From positions 1,116,001 to 1,180,000 of the forward strand of contig JAPYXD010000755.1 of the NCBI GenBank assembly GCA_030998225.1: a stretch of DNA of 64,000 nucleotides, read 5' to 3'. The stretch is from Diplolepis rosae (taxonomy: Eukaryota; Arthropoda; Insecta; Hymenoptera; Diplolepididae). Under the pieces are notes generated by a model. That model had not been told where the DNA came from. It ran no database searches and saw nothing but the letters and a program-made list of their open reading frames with translations. The first letter of the stretch is position 1; the number at the start of each line of letters is the position of its first letter. Position numbers and translations under genes: made by a program. Positions 34,613-45,850 of this stretch are shown here, one piece after another.

Positions 34613-35009
34613 TTATGTGCCAACGGCGCGCAAACTCGTTTTTTTGCTACAGTTAACACAAGATCGAGAAAATCAAAATGGCCGGAAGTATTTGCGAAAT
34701 ATCAAGTGAAATGGGCGATAATCACGGCAATTTTGACCTTTTCAGATTGGATTCGAATGTACACATAAAAACTCGCATATGCGCCAAAGTCACATAAAAT
34801 ACAATATGTGCTAATGCACACAATTCGGGTGATTACGAGACTCGCTTAAAATGCTCGCAGGACTGATCACGCCTGGGCTTTGTCTCGGCTTTGTCTCGGC
34901 TTCGTCTCGGCTTTGCCTCAGCTACGCCTCGACTACACCTTGGCTTCGATCTCCTGCGAGCATTGTTGCTCGTCGCGTGATAACCCTCATTATGCGCATA
35001 GGCACATAA
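34613..35009 (+). repeat. Family A, copy A3 (uninterrupted)
   Basis: Runs from TTATGTGCCAACGGCGCG to GGCACATAA without interruption and serves as the reference for the empty site in A2. It contains the stem AATGCTCGCAGGA / TCCTGCGAGCATT, whose loop is expanded by an 11-bp minisatellite (34870-34945). Confidence 0.8.
34870..34945 (+). repeat. 11-bp minisatellite in the family A hairpin loop
   Basis: About seven variants of CTCGGCTTTGT or CTCGGCTACGC lie between the two arms of the stem. A1 and A2 have only one unit, while A4 (50575-50640, inverted) is also expanded. Confidence 0.8.
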
Positions 35010-36474
35010 TATACTATTACAATGCCTTTCCTCAATGTTGAAAAATATTTCGGTTTCTTTACAGTTTTCTTAGCCAATTCGTAGGAAGCTTCAGCATCTA
35101 AAATATTCAGAACTGTAACCTATAGCAAGCTGCTTGTTTTTTTAATTTTTCCCTTATACTATCGCAAGCATCCTTTCCGCGAGCTGTAGCATGAAAATGG
35201 CACTCATTTTTGGTATTTATACACAGCGGTATTAATATGATTCAAGTTACCTTATATTATTACCATATTTTTACGTTTCAAGTCGGTGTTTTCAACGTAA
35301 TACGTGACTACTGAAAAAAGAAGCCACGTTCTTGTTTCAATAAAATTACTGAATAGAATCTTGCATCATGAAGGCATAATTTTCAGCGAAATTAGAAGTT
35401 TTAAGAAACACCTCAAGTTATCAATTTTGTTTCAAAATTTTGAAAAAATGTGACTGTCACAGAGTTCACAGTATTCACAGTAGTCACAGTACCGCGACGT
35501 CCCTGCCCTAAAACTGGTATTTCTATGGAAAGAGATGACTTCTCTGCCAAGTATCTTTCGAACAATTACATCTGGAACTATAAACTTCCTTGAATTTTTT
35601 CTGCATAAAAAAAAGGAGAGAATGACTGGCAGTTAACTAAAAAATAAATGATATTCAGTTAAATATAAGACTTTTTGTAAAACTATTTTTTTCGTGTTTC
35701 TCTTTTTTTTTAATTATCTCAGGAAATATGTAAGATATCGGAAAAAAACAACGAATGGATTCTACGTTGAAAAACGCATCAAAATCATGTATTGCTTTCC
35801 ATTCAAAAAATTTTTTACACCTTTTAATCATACGATTTGTGATTTTTCGACGAAAATTTCAACTAAATAATCTCAAAAACCTGACGTACTGGGAAAAAAC
35901 AGAGGCTAGATTTGGATGTAGCACAGACAAATACTCCGGAAATGATATATCTTATTTCATGAACACATAGGTTACATTTTGTTGCTAAGTGTTTCATTCT
36001 CATAAACATTCCTTCTTACATAATTTTCAAATTTTTTAGTGTTATGCAATAAGCCGTTTTTTTATCAATACACAAAATCATTTTTTTATAAATATTTTAA
36101 TTGTTATATTTAAAGAATTTGAAGTTTGAAATTGTCTACGAGGACACCTGTCGACAAGGTATCCTATCTGATACACGACTAGTGAACCTCCGATAATGCA
36201 GGCAGTGACAAAAATTTCAAACTCACCTAATTTATTTGAAATCATTTTAATTGTTATATTGAAGAAAATTTTATTTTGAAAAAACCTCAAATTTAAATAT
36301 TTTATTACAAGATATGTTTACAAAAATGATTTTTTTACCTTTTTAATTATTTTTGTGATTAAATGTTATTCCTATATTAGTATGAAGCACTTTAAGCAAA
36401 AAGAAATTTTTTTTTTTACCGATAATAATATTTGCCATTTTGTTCATGAAATTTGTTTATAACAATTCAGTGAA
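35010..36474. other. AT-rich spacer with one repeat
   Basis: 36080-36290 shares GCAGTGACAAAAATTTCAAA and neighbouring sequence with 39345-39480. The TTCACAGTATTCACAGTAGT run at about 35463 is a short local repeat. No gene seen. Confidence 0.45.
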
Positions 36475-37680
36475 AACCTACCTGCTGGAACGAGCATCAT
36501 CGGCTTCGCGGATGACGCACTTGTCGTGTGAGCTGCTGACAAGGTCGGAATTCTGGAACTGAGGATTAATGATACTCTGTGGCGGGCAAAGCGTTGGTTG
36601 GATAGCAGATGCCTGAAAATGGCCCCTGAAAAGACCGAGGCTTTACTGGTCACGGACAGGAGATCCTTCGAATACCCGAAAATCGTTCTCGGGGAACATG
36701 AAATCAAGTGGAAAAAGAGCATTAAGTACCTGAGTGTGCAGTTGGATCGAAGGCTTAGCATCGGCGAACACGTGCAGATCGCGACTGCCAAAGCCATCCA
36801 ATGTGGAGCCACTCTAACACGGCTCATGCTCAACATTGGTGGCCCCAGGGAAGCCAAGAGAAGGCTGGTGGCGAGCGTGGTAAATTCGAAGCTGCTTTAC
36901 GCAGCTCCGATCTGGACAAGTGCCCTTAATAACCATGCTATCCAGAAGAAACTGTTCTCGGTACAGCGAGGTGTGGTGCTGAGCATTCTCTCAGCATACC
37001 GAACTGTGTCGACGAGCGCTGTGTTGGTCCTGGCGAGCGCCCCACCAATAGATTTATTGACGGAGGAAAGGAAGGAGACCTTTCAGCTCCGTAAGGAGCT
37101 CAACTGCTTGACAAATCTGCAGGAAATCGCTCGCGCGAAGGAGGCCATCCGCAAGGATGGAAGGCGCAGATTCATCGAGAAATGGCAGAAAGAGATGGCA
37201 TGGTGACCAATCCGGGAGATGGACACACCGTCTGATCTCGGAGCTCGCCACCTGGCTGTATAGAAAGTACGGTCAAGTCGGCTTTTACCTGGCGCAAGCG
37301 CTTTTGAGCCATGGTTGCTTTAATGCGTATCTGAAGCGCTTCAAGAAAAGAGACGATGAGTCGTGTCGCTACTGCGGATCCCTTGTGGAAAATGCAGAGC
37401 ACACACTCTTTGTGCCAGGTGGGGCGCGGACAGGGAGGCTGTTGGTCGGGCTGTGGGCGCACAACTCACTCCTGACACGATGGTCTCCCTCATGCGTCTT
37501 GGCCGGACTTGGCTCTCCGCGTCTACCAGGGGAGGAATCTGCTTATTCCTCCCTTGGTTGGCGCGGCTAGTCGGCCTACCTAACGGGCGTGTGAGCGCGG
37601 ATGGGAGTCCCGGGCGAACGGATGACGGAAGAGTCGTATGCGACTTTAAGATGGAACCAACTGCCCGCGAAGTTTAAAGC
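36475..37680 (+). pseudogene. R1-like non-LTR retrotransposon, 3' part of ORF2
   Basis: Reading starts inside the reverse transcriptase at PAGTSIIGFADDALVV, with FADD at 36505-36516 and an in-frame TGA at 36529. It continues open to 37206 through the RT thumb region (KMAPEKTEALLVT, KYLSVQLDRRLS). A frame change near 37190 leads to GRWTHRLISELATWLYRKYGQVGFYLAQALLSHGCF, typical of R1-clade C-termini, then the Cys-His knuckle CRYCGSLVENAEHT. A further shift near 37410 follows. The N-terminal endonuclease and most of the RT are absent (5' truncation). GC content is well above the flanks. Confidence 0.85.
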
Positions 37681-37794
37681 CGAAAGGCGGTTTCGCGGGC
37701 GGTGTATTGGTTCGAGAGAGGGTTTTTTCAAGTTTTAACAGGTATGCCTAGACCCGTCCTAGGAGAGTCCTGTACAACGTCTATAAAAGATTTC

Positions 37795-38150
37795 GCCATT
37801 TTTCCTCCTCACCAAAAAAAAAAAAATTCCCCGTTTGTGGTGTGGGAGTGAGGGAGAGGAGAGAGCGACGAGAGGAATGCTTCACACCGCTCTCACTATT
37901 ATTTAAGTGGGGAAGCCAAAAAAATCCATTTGTCTTCAGTCGCGAGAGGGAGAGAGAAAGAGGGGGAGAGTGAATGATGAGAAGGATGTTCCGCTTCATT
38001 CACAAAAAAGGGGTGAGAAAGAGGAAACGACGAGAAGAATGCTTCGCCCCGTTCCGAGAAAGGGAGAGAGAGAACAACGAGAGAAAGCCTCATCTTCTTC
38101 TCAACGGAAAGCGACGAGAAAATGCTTCGCCCCGTTTCCATTAGTTTAGA
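37795..38150 (+). repeat. Purine-rich GAGA tract with loose units
   Basis: GAGAGGGAGAGAG-type words alternate with GACGAGA(G/A)GAATGCTTC(G/A)C, which occurs three times (about 37867, 38027, 38113). It lies just downstream of the R1-like fragment and may be its 3' tail or a separate repeat. The open frames here are low-complexity. Confidence 0.55.
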
Positions 38151-38600
38151 GAAGGTGGGAATAATGAGCAGGAAAAATATGTATTCGGTACTTTACTTAT
38201 ATTTGGACTGGATCTGTCTCGTGATGAGTGGGGCCTTAGATATGATTTTCCAGGCGAAGGGACCCCCTTTTATATCCGATGGACTCTAAAGGAAAGTGCG
38301 TGGAGATAGACGCCATCGTCGGGGTGTTCTTCTTCTTCTTCTTGTTTGTGGCAGCTTGCAATTCTGCAAATAGCCATATCATAGTATAACAATATCATTC
38401 TAAAATGTGGTCAGCGCAATGTGAGCAGCACAGCAAGCGGCAAGCAGCAGCCAAGAAACCAATAAGTAGGCAGTAGATAGCAGGAGTCCGTAGTTAGTTC
38501 CGGCAAGACGAGAGGTGTCCCAAATGATCAGTCCAGCCCGAACTCGCCGCACAGGAGCAGGAGAAAACGGGAGGCCAGACACCCTCGGCAGCCCTCACAA
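38151..38600. other. Spacer, nothing recognised
   Basis: GC-richer than the flanks, with a TTCTTCTTCTTCTTG run at 38328. No domain recognised. Confidence 0.4.
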
Positions 38601-38617
38601 GCCGAAGTCCCGAGAAC

Positions 38618-39065
38618 TCATATAATAAGATTACCGTGCTTAAAAAATCCCCACAGCTCACTCACAACACATGGATCAGGATCGAACAAAAGCTCTATGT
38701 AATCAAATTGGTCAGGCGGCAAGCCAGGGAATCGGCAGGCCAGGAAGCCGAAAAACCCCGGCCTCCCCTCTAACAATAACGGGCAGTTTAAAAAGAGATG
38801 CTCCAGACTCCTCAGCTCTGCGCCACAGCCACAGCCAGTCTCCAAGTCTCGACCCATGCGCGCACGTCGGGGTGTTCGAGATACGTGGGCATGATGCGCT
38901 TGGTGGCGTCACCACGCTACACGCTAATCGAGGCACTCCAGCACTTCGCACATCCTCTCCGCGCAGCGTGCATCGTACTTTGCGATGGACTGGGTCCACA
39001 GAGCCAATCCTCAGTGAGCACGCGCTTTTCTTTCCCCTGAGTTGTTGGACATATCTCCAATGGGC
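38618..39065 (-). pseudogene. Non-LTR retrotransposon C-terminal fragment (Jockey/I type)
   Basis: On the minus strand, MGRDLETGCGCGAELRSLEHLFLNCPLL (start 38857) shows the Cys-His pattern C-x-C...H...C found after the RNase H or RT region of Jockey/I-like ORF2 proteins. Upstream pieces (WTQSIAKYDARCAERM and so on) lie in other frames, so it is broken. Opposite in strand to the R1-like fragment. Clade assignment is tentative. Confidence 0.65.
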
Positions 39066-39344
39066 CCGTTCAGGAAAATGCTATATTTACAAATAATACT
39101 TAAATTAACTTTTAATCAATCTTATTAATCTATATATATAGATTAAAAATACTACAAATAATTTGAAAATTAATGTCTACTTGTAAAAACTAAATTAATC
39201 CTTAAAATTATTTTTCTGTAATTTTGACGTCGTATAGGCGCTAAAATACTGAAAGGGTTTAAATAACCAAAATTAAAAATTAAACTTGTCCCAAAATAAA
39301 CGGAAAAATATATTGAATCGATTTAATTTAAAAGTCTCGACCAG

Positions 39345-39480
39345 ATTTCATTTATTATTATATTTTATATATTTAAAGAATTTGAAAATCTTTCTGTAGA
39401 AAAAAAGACGCTTTCGACTGCGCTGGGCAGTGACAAAAATTTCAAAACTCAACTAATTAATTTGAAATTATTTTTTATAT
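39345..39480. repeat. Repeat shared with 36080-36290
   Basis: TATTTAAAGAATTTGAA and GCAGTGACAAAAATTTCAAA occur in both blocks in the same order and orientation. The two non-LTR fragments lie between them. Confidence 0.65.
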
Positions 39481-40104
39481 TTGTTTTGGAAAAATGGCAA
39501 GGTTTGTCCACAAAAAAGGTTGGCCAGCCAGCATAGATGTTTATTTTTACAAATGGCGCCTATTACGAGACTACTTTCCAATTGGTTAAAGGCGAGCAAA
39601 CGAGGGTCATTCGTTAAAAATTCTCTATACGCTAATGCGTGTATCAATACTGTGAGTAAAAAAATTATTAATACAAAAATAAAGAAGACAAAAGTTTTGA
39701 CCGCGTAGCTATTTAGAATATAATGCACTTTAATGTCAAAAAAGAAATTTTTTAAATCAGAACAGAGTTGAAGGCTCTGGACATTTTGGAATGAAAGAAG
39801 TGCATTTCCTGCCAGTGTGTGCCGTTGCTTCTGCCAGAACATTGATGAAGTCTGAATTGAGTGAATTATCAAAATTGTATTTGTTTTCTATTCTTTCTAT
39901 TTTATTAAGTTTTTCGAGTTAATTAGTTTATTAACATTACATGAAAGCAATCTATCTTTAACGTGCTCTCAAGTTACATTAACTTTCAACAAAAATGTAA
40001 TTTTTTGTATTTGGCATTAGGCGACTAATTTCATCAAGTTTTTTTATCTAATAAGAGAGACTCAGAAAAAAAAAGATGATTGGAAATGGATAATCTGCCA
40101 CGGA
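39481..40104. other. Spacer with an unproven open frame
   Basis: A 134-codon minus-strand frame (39872-39468) contains a hydrophobic stretch (FVFFIFVLIIFLLTVLI) that could span a membrane, but AT-rich DNA gives such stretches by chance. No homologue recognised. Confidence 0.3.
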
Positions 40105-40285
40105 TCTTAAGGATTTTCTCGTGTAACACGGGTCATTGAAATCAGTATTTTTACCTATGCACCAGTTGTTAGATCGTGTTAAGTGGGCGGAACTTATCGT
40201 TTGTGCATCAACTTTAGGGAAACAAACCGAGTCACTAGAAAGGATTTACCACTAATGACAAATATCCTGGATAATGTTGCGCCCC
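40105..40285 (+). pseudogene. Scrap of a Ty3/Gypsy reverse transcriptase
   Basis: One frame reads VTRVIEISIFTYAPVV, a stop, then GGTYRLCINFRETNRVTRKD and LPLMTNILDNV. This matches the start of Gypsy RT domains (substrate-binding region before the catalytic YxDD). Only about 55 residues remain, with one stop (near 40177). No LTR or flanking pol sequence is visible. Confidence 0.7.
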
Positions 40286-40895
40286 AACAAATAATAATTA
40301 ATTAATTAAACTAAAAAATGGAGTTTGTCCCCAGTAAATAAGTTAAGTACTTGAGATAAGAGTGCAGATGTTACTCTGAAGATGCAAAATCCGGTGCATT
40401 TCTTGGTTGACTCCACTTATCTGTTTTTTTCGGAAATATTATTTCCTCCAGATTTTATTTAATAATATCCTTTTTCTATTCATTTATATAATAGATCAAA
40501 CAAACAAGTATTGCCTAGATTCAAAAACCGTTGAACCTTAATAGAACTTCACACCATACGTATTCAAATTTGTTTTCTTCATTAGGCGTTTCAATAACTA
40601 ATAAGTATGTAGACATATAGCCGCCACGTACGAAATATACACTTCCAATACACACGCGTATCTAAGATATGACATGCAGGTAGTTTTGTTAAAATTGAAG
40701 ATTAATGTTTTCAAGATTTCGCACAACTCTGAATAAATCAAACTCAAAATTTATACTCATAATATGGATATTACATTTTTATATACAAGTTATAAGAAAT
40801 TTGAAGAAGTTCTTACATACGAATGTTACAACTTGTTAAACAACGTAAATTTCAAATAATAATTCAATGAATTAACATCAATAAAATATCTAAAC
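40286..40895. other. AT-rich spacer, nothing recognised
   Basis: No gene, TIR or repeat partner found. Confidence 0.5.
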
Positions 40896-41007
40896 TTTAT
40901 TCGTACTTTATTTGAATAACGTGCAGAGAGTTTAATACAACCAGGCAGTTATTAGTTGAGTCTAAATTTTATTCTTATTTTTTTTTAATAAATTGCTGAG
41001 TGTTTAA

Positions 41008-42216
41008 GGTGGGAAGTAGGTTTAAGGGGTTTTTAAAATGATTTTTATGATTTTTTTTTACAATAAAGGAATGAATATAATTTATTTATATTTTGTGAAC
41101 ATTTTGTACAGATATTTAAGAAAAAATTGTGAAATTTTCAAATTTTTTTTTTTTGAGAAACGGAAGATATCGGCTGCTGCCCATCAAACGTCACTATTTG
41201 AAGTCGGTACTTTCGTACATTCTGGAAACCACAGATTTTATCTGAAATCAATAAGGTTCCAAATTTAGCTTCGTCACATATGTGGTTCCTATTTGAACCT
41301 AAATCCGTAGTTCTATTATTGTTTTATGTATTTCTTAAGCGCAAAAAAAGTTAAGAAAAAATGCCCAAAAATCAATGTCTCCTGTTTACACACCCATGAA
41401 AAATTGAATTTTCTGTTTTTTTTTTGGTGGAATAAGGTTCACATAGAAACCATATATGTGACGAAGCTAAATTTAGTTTGATCGGTAGCAGCCGATATCT
41501 TCCATGTTTCTCAAAAGAAAAATTTGGAATTTTCAAAATTTCTTCTTAACCCTTAGATGACACATGGGGTCCAGTGAACCCCACGTCATTTTCGGATGTA
41601 ATTTTTTATATATTCCCGCTCGAATTGAGACTTAAGGCCCCATCTACCTTTAGTTGGGACATGCGACTACCCCTCTATTAGCATAGGGCAGATCAGTTCG
41701 TTGGCTGGCGTCTAGGAAGAAGGTTTCTTTCCGGTCTGGGGTTGAAAGAATCCCACAGTGTGAGCCCACAATAACTGCCAGTTCTACCTTAAAGTGTAGT
41801 ACTTCAAGCTTACTCCCTTTAATTTTTAGCAAAAAATATTCAAAATTAACAAAGATGTGGTTATTTACGTGAAAATTCGAAAATTTAAGAAAACAATTTT
41901 TCAATAATTTTTAAAAATATGTTCACAACAAAATCTGATCAAGGTCATGTTATACCATTGTTTCAGAAGTATTCAAATATTTCCTGTTAAATTTTCAGAG
42001 CAATATATTGAAAACTTTATGAAATATCGACACTTTTTCACGCTGGGGTTCAAAAGACCCCTTGTGTCATTTATGCAATTATTTTGAAGTGTGTCATCTA
42101 AGGGTTAAATATATGTACAAAATGTTCAAAAAAAAAATAAATTATATTCATTCCTTTATTGTAAGAAGAAATCATGAAAATCATTTTAAAAACCACTTCT
42201 TAAACCTATTTCGACC
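41008..42216. mobile_element. TTAA-target palindromic element inside the minisatellite
   Basis: Flanked by TTAA at 41004-41007 and 42217-42220, with ends GGTGGGAAGTAGG and CCTATTTCGACC. The two halves are extended inverted repeats (for example TTTTTAAAATGATTTT and GGCTGCTGCC / GGTAGCAGCC, ACATATGTGG / CCATATATGT). No transposase. TTAA targeting fits piggyBac-like or some Sola elements. It contains a second TTAA element. Confidence 0.85.
41550..42104. mobile_element. piggyBac-like MITE nested in the TTAA palindrome
   Basis: TIRs CCCTTAGATGACACA and TGTCATCTAAGGG are flanked by TTAA (41546-41549 and 42105-42108). A subterminal GGGGTC / GACCCC pair is also present. The 555-bp interior is non-coding. 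TTAA plus CCCT-type ends is typical of piggyBac derivatives. Confidence 0.88.
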
Positions 42217-42804
42217 TTAATACAATCAGACAGATATTAGCGGATTCTAAATTTTAATTTTACATTATTTTGAATAACGTGCTGAGTGTTTAATACAACC
42301 AGGCAGTTATTAGCCGATATTAAATTCTAATCTTCCTTTATTTGAATAAAGTGCTGAGTGTTTAATACAACCAAGCAGTTATTAGTTGATTCCAAATTTT
42401 AATCTTACTTCATTTTGAATAACGTGCTGAATGTTTAATACAACCAGGCAGTTATTAGTTGATTTAAAATTTTAACCGTCGTTTATTTGATTAACATGCT
42501 GAGTGTTTAATACAACCAGAGAGTAATTCTTTGAATCTGAATTTTAATCTTCGTTTATTTGAATAACATACTGAGTGCTTAATAGAATCAGACAGTTATT
42601 AGTTGATTCCAAATTTTAATCTTCGTATATTTGAATAACATGCTGAGAGTTTAATACAACCAGGCAGTTATTAGTTGATTCCAAATTTTAATCTTCGTTT
42701 ATTTCAATAACATGCTGAGCGATTCTACAAACACATTGTATAATGCTGTCATGGTTTTAATATTAATAAAGTTTTTATAGGTTCTAACCACAAATCCTAG
42801 TATA

Positions 42805-43166
42805 CACAGTGTGATCTAAAAATGACCGAACCTTTTAGTTATAGAATAAAATAAGCATAGTATTATTTTCATCAAAAATTTTTTGACTTTTTTGGTGTTC
42901 GGGCACAGACCTATCTTTTACCCAAATATACAGTTAAAAAGTTAAAAATATTTGCTCTTTGTTCCATTATGTTTTTACGACATAACCACAATAACTACTG
43001 TCATTAAAACGTGCCTAATTCTGTGACCTGCCAACTGATTTTTTTAAACTTGGTTGCGCTTGAAAGAAGAAAAATGTACCTTTGTAACGCTGCCAACGTT
43101 TAATAGATGGCGCTACGTGTTCTATGATTTAAATTAAAAGTTCGGTAATTTTCAGATCACACTGTG
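42805..43166. mobile_element. Tc1/mariner-type MITE, TA TSD
   Basis: TIRs start CACAGTGTGATCT and end AGATCACACTGTG, with TA on both sides (42803-42804 and 43167-43168). The inverted similarity extends about 27 bp (to ACCGAAC). 362 bp, no transposase. Confidence 0.85.
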
Positions 43167-43168
43167 TA

Positions 43169-45090
43169 TGTCAATCAAGCATAACTCCTAGGACTTATAT
43201 CTTGTTAACCCCTATTAGCACTATGTTCCCTATTCTATATTTATTTTTTGCAAAACACGCAATAAATAAGTACTTCGAGTCGCAGTAGAGCTCTAGTAAG
43301 GACATACATTTACGAGCGGCCTTTTCATATTGTATCTGTTTTCGATCCTTAGGTCATACTTTCACTCCTAATGTCCTACTTTTGTTCCTTACGTTCGCTA
43401 AACAGCTGTGACAATATGGGTTACATTTTTCCAATGTGCCCTTATTAGCACGCAACCTATGGTATGGTTCTCTTAAACGAAAAAAAATTCTTACCTCGAA
43501 CCTGCTATTAGTCATCTGATACATATCCATTCACATAGTCATCCATTCAGTCGTAGCCAATCATATTTTTGATTACAAATACACTTAAACATATAACCTT
43601 ACATATATAAACCAAATAACTACACTTATATAGAGTGCGATACGCTTTTGTCGAATCATGCACACACTCGCTTACAATCCTGAGACATAAAACTTGGAAC
43701 TTTCTTATATGTATAGTAACTGCAAGAGTTATTCAGAGCTTGTGAGAGTAAGTGCCGTGACTAGAGTTTTTGAGCCTTACTCAAGTAAAAATAAATCAAA
43801 TTTTTTCATAAATCATTCATAAAATATTTTTTAAAATTAATATAATTGATTAATAACTAAAACAATTATTATTCATATATATTATATAATTATTAAATTA
43901 TATTCAGTATACATTTTTATTATAACTATGTATGAAGTTTAATGAAACTAAGTTTTCAAATGTATTGAAACATTTTCATGTGTTGTTATTAAATATTTAA
44001 TTTATTTTCTCAAATTTTACCTTCCAAAGGTTTGTTTCAGAACATTTTCTCTAGTTTCGAAGATTCAATCTCTTTTAATTCGCTCTTACATTCAGAGCAC
44101 ACGTCAGATTTAAATAGTGTCAAAGGGACACACATGAAGGTGGAGCGTTTCGGCGGATTTTTCACTCAATAGAAAAATATAATTCACGATTTTCTTTCGA
44201 TCTTTTTGGTCACGCGAAGCTAATTAATCCGACGGGTTGAGATCCGTTTTTCTATTAATATTGTACTTTTTTAGGCTCCAGGTTTTCTGCAAGTAGAAAA
44301 CGGGACAAGATGAGAGATCGTGCAGATCTTTTAATCTAAGATATAACGGCTCGCGATGGTTCGAGTAAGGAGGACTTCCACCTGAAAATAAAGTTGGGTC
44401 GAGTTAAGAGCACAAGTTGTTTTTCATACTTTCAAACACCCCATGAACCACACGTTATCAATAAATCAATCATAAGGCGATAGGGAAGTAAAATTTATTT
44501 ATTTCAAACGTGCAGAGATATCAGTTTTGGGCCTGCGTAATTATAAACCAATTTGGTTTAATCGCCACAGCCATTTATCATCACTTATATCTGCACGCTA
44601 CTTCCCTAATCGTGAATACAATCCCGTAAGCTTCTTTTCTCGGACGAATTGAGTATACTGGTAAAAAGGAAAATTTGCAATCATCCACGATGTCCCTTGT
44701 AAAAGGCTTCAAAGTGGACGCTTTAGCAATAAGTGTGGTGAAATTTAGCTGTTCGGCGATGTCTCTTTCGAGTACAAAGCAGTCCTGCCTGACAAAAAGG
44801 CGTAGAGATGGTGGGACTTGTGGAAAGTGCGATGTCCCAAAAGGCTTCAAAGCAGTTCCACTAGTGAGGGTAGGATGTTTTACGAGAAGTTCCGATGTTA
44901 CGAGTTTCTCGCTTTCAAGGGAGCTATCGTGGAGGGATCCGTGGAGGAAAGAAGCAAACACTTAACTTTTTCAGCACGAACACTAAATTTTTAACTCCAC
45001 CGAACCCACAAGAGAATTTTAGGTTGTTGCTCTTAACTCCCTAACTGGAGAGTTGATCCGTATGTATTAAGCGGATTCTCTGAGTCTATC
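43169..45090. other. Spacer, no supported gene
   Basis: A 126-codon minus-strand frame (44961-44581) and a 96-codon plus-strand frame overlap in a GC-richer block at 44580-44965. Neither contains a domain I recognise. They may be remnants of an unknown element. Confidence 0.35.
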
Positions 45091-45095
45091 GCCTA

Positions 45096-45590
45096 TAATA
45101 TTGAGCGGGTGCGACTTGCGATTGAAGGTGACCGTCGATTAACTGTTCGTGAACTAGAAAATGATCTCGGAATATCGAAAACTACTGTTTGGGAAATTTT
45201 GAACAAGATTTTAGGAATGACTCGCGTGTGTGCGGTGAATGGCTTCTTCACCACGATAACGTGCTAGCGCATTTATAGAATTGCGTGCAGTAGTTTCTGA
45301 GTAAACACAGTATCGCATTGCTTCGACAACCTCCGTACAGTCCCGACATAGCCCCCTGTGACTTTTGGCTGTTTTAAAAACTCAAAAAACCACTCAAAGG
45401 ACAGCGATTCGATGACAAAACGACGGTTGAAAATAATGCGACGAGCGTACTCAAGGCCATCCCTAAAAGTGAGTTCCACGACTGTTTCGAGAAGTGGAAA
45501 CAGCGCTGGAACCGTGTTATTCAATCAAGTGGGGATTACTTTGAAGAATTCCACCCGCCCGATGATGAAGAATAACCCCAGCGCGGAGAT
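45096..45590 (+). pseudogene. Mariner transposase remnant 1 (internally deleted)
   Basis: The first block reads RRLTVRELENDLGISKTTVWEIL (second helix-turn-helix of mariner). A deletion then removes the first catalytic region, and the text resumes at LLHHDNVLAH. DIAPCDFWLF supplies the third Asp, 34 residues after the second (DD34D), with in-frame stops between and one before the C-terminal KGQRFDDKTTVENN block. A TIR-like CCCGATACTTTTCGGACAG follows at 45603. The other TIR is not found. Confidence 0.8.
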
Positions 45591-45850
45591 ATAAAGGTAG
45601 GCCCGATACTTTTCGGACAGACTTGTATAGATGACGCAGGTGTTCTTTAAAATGATATAAAATAGTACTGTGACGCAAAAGAAACCAGTTACCTACGAAC
45701 CCAAAGAAATGCAATAACATATTTTTCCATAGCCAAGAATCTCTCATAATATAGTATTCGAGGTCTGTTCAATAAGTCCGTGACTTTAAAATGAAGAACA
45801 CTTTTTATAACAAAAATTCCAATTTATTTTTCAACATAGTCTCCTTTTGG

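Larger units (their letters stand above)
40896..42730 (+). repeat. 72-bp minisatellite, split by a transposon
   Basis: Units centred on GAGTGTTTAATACAACCAGG and AGTTATTAGTTGATT recur at 42221, 42294, 42366, 42439, 42511, 42583 and 42655 (spacing 72-73 bp). One full and one partial unit precede position 41008. The TTAA inside a unit was used as the insertion site of the element at 41008-42216. Non-coding array of at least eight units. Confidence 0.9.

Noticed and set aside
39468..39872. 134-codon minus-strand frame with a hydrophobic segment as a membrane protein gene
   Set aside because: AT-rich composition produces such frames; no homologue, promoter or splice context.
42215..42730. CRISPR-like regular spacing of 72 bp
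   Set aside because: The whole 72-bp unit is repeated, so it is a minisatellite without unique spacers.
44581..44961. 126-codon minus-strand frame as a host exon
   Set aside because: No recognised family, and an open frame on the other strand overlaps it; left as unresolved spacer.
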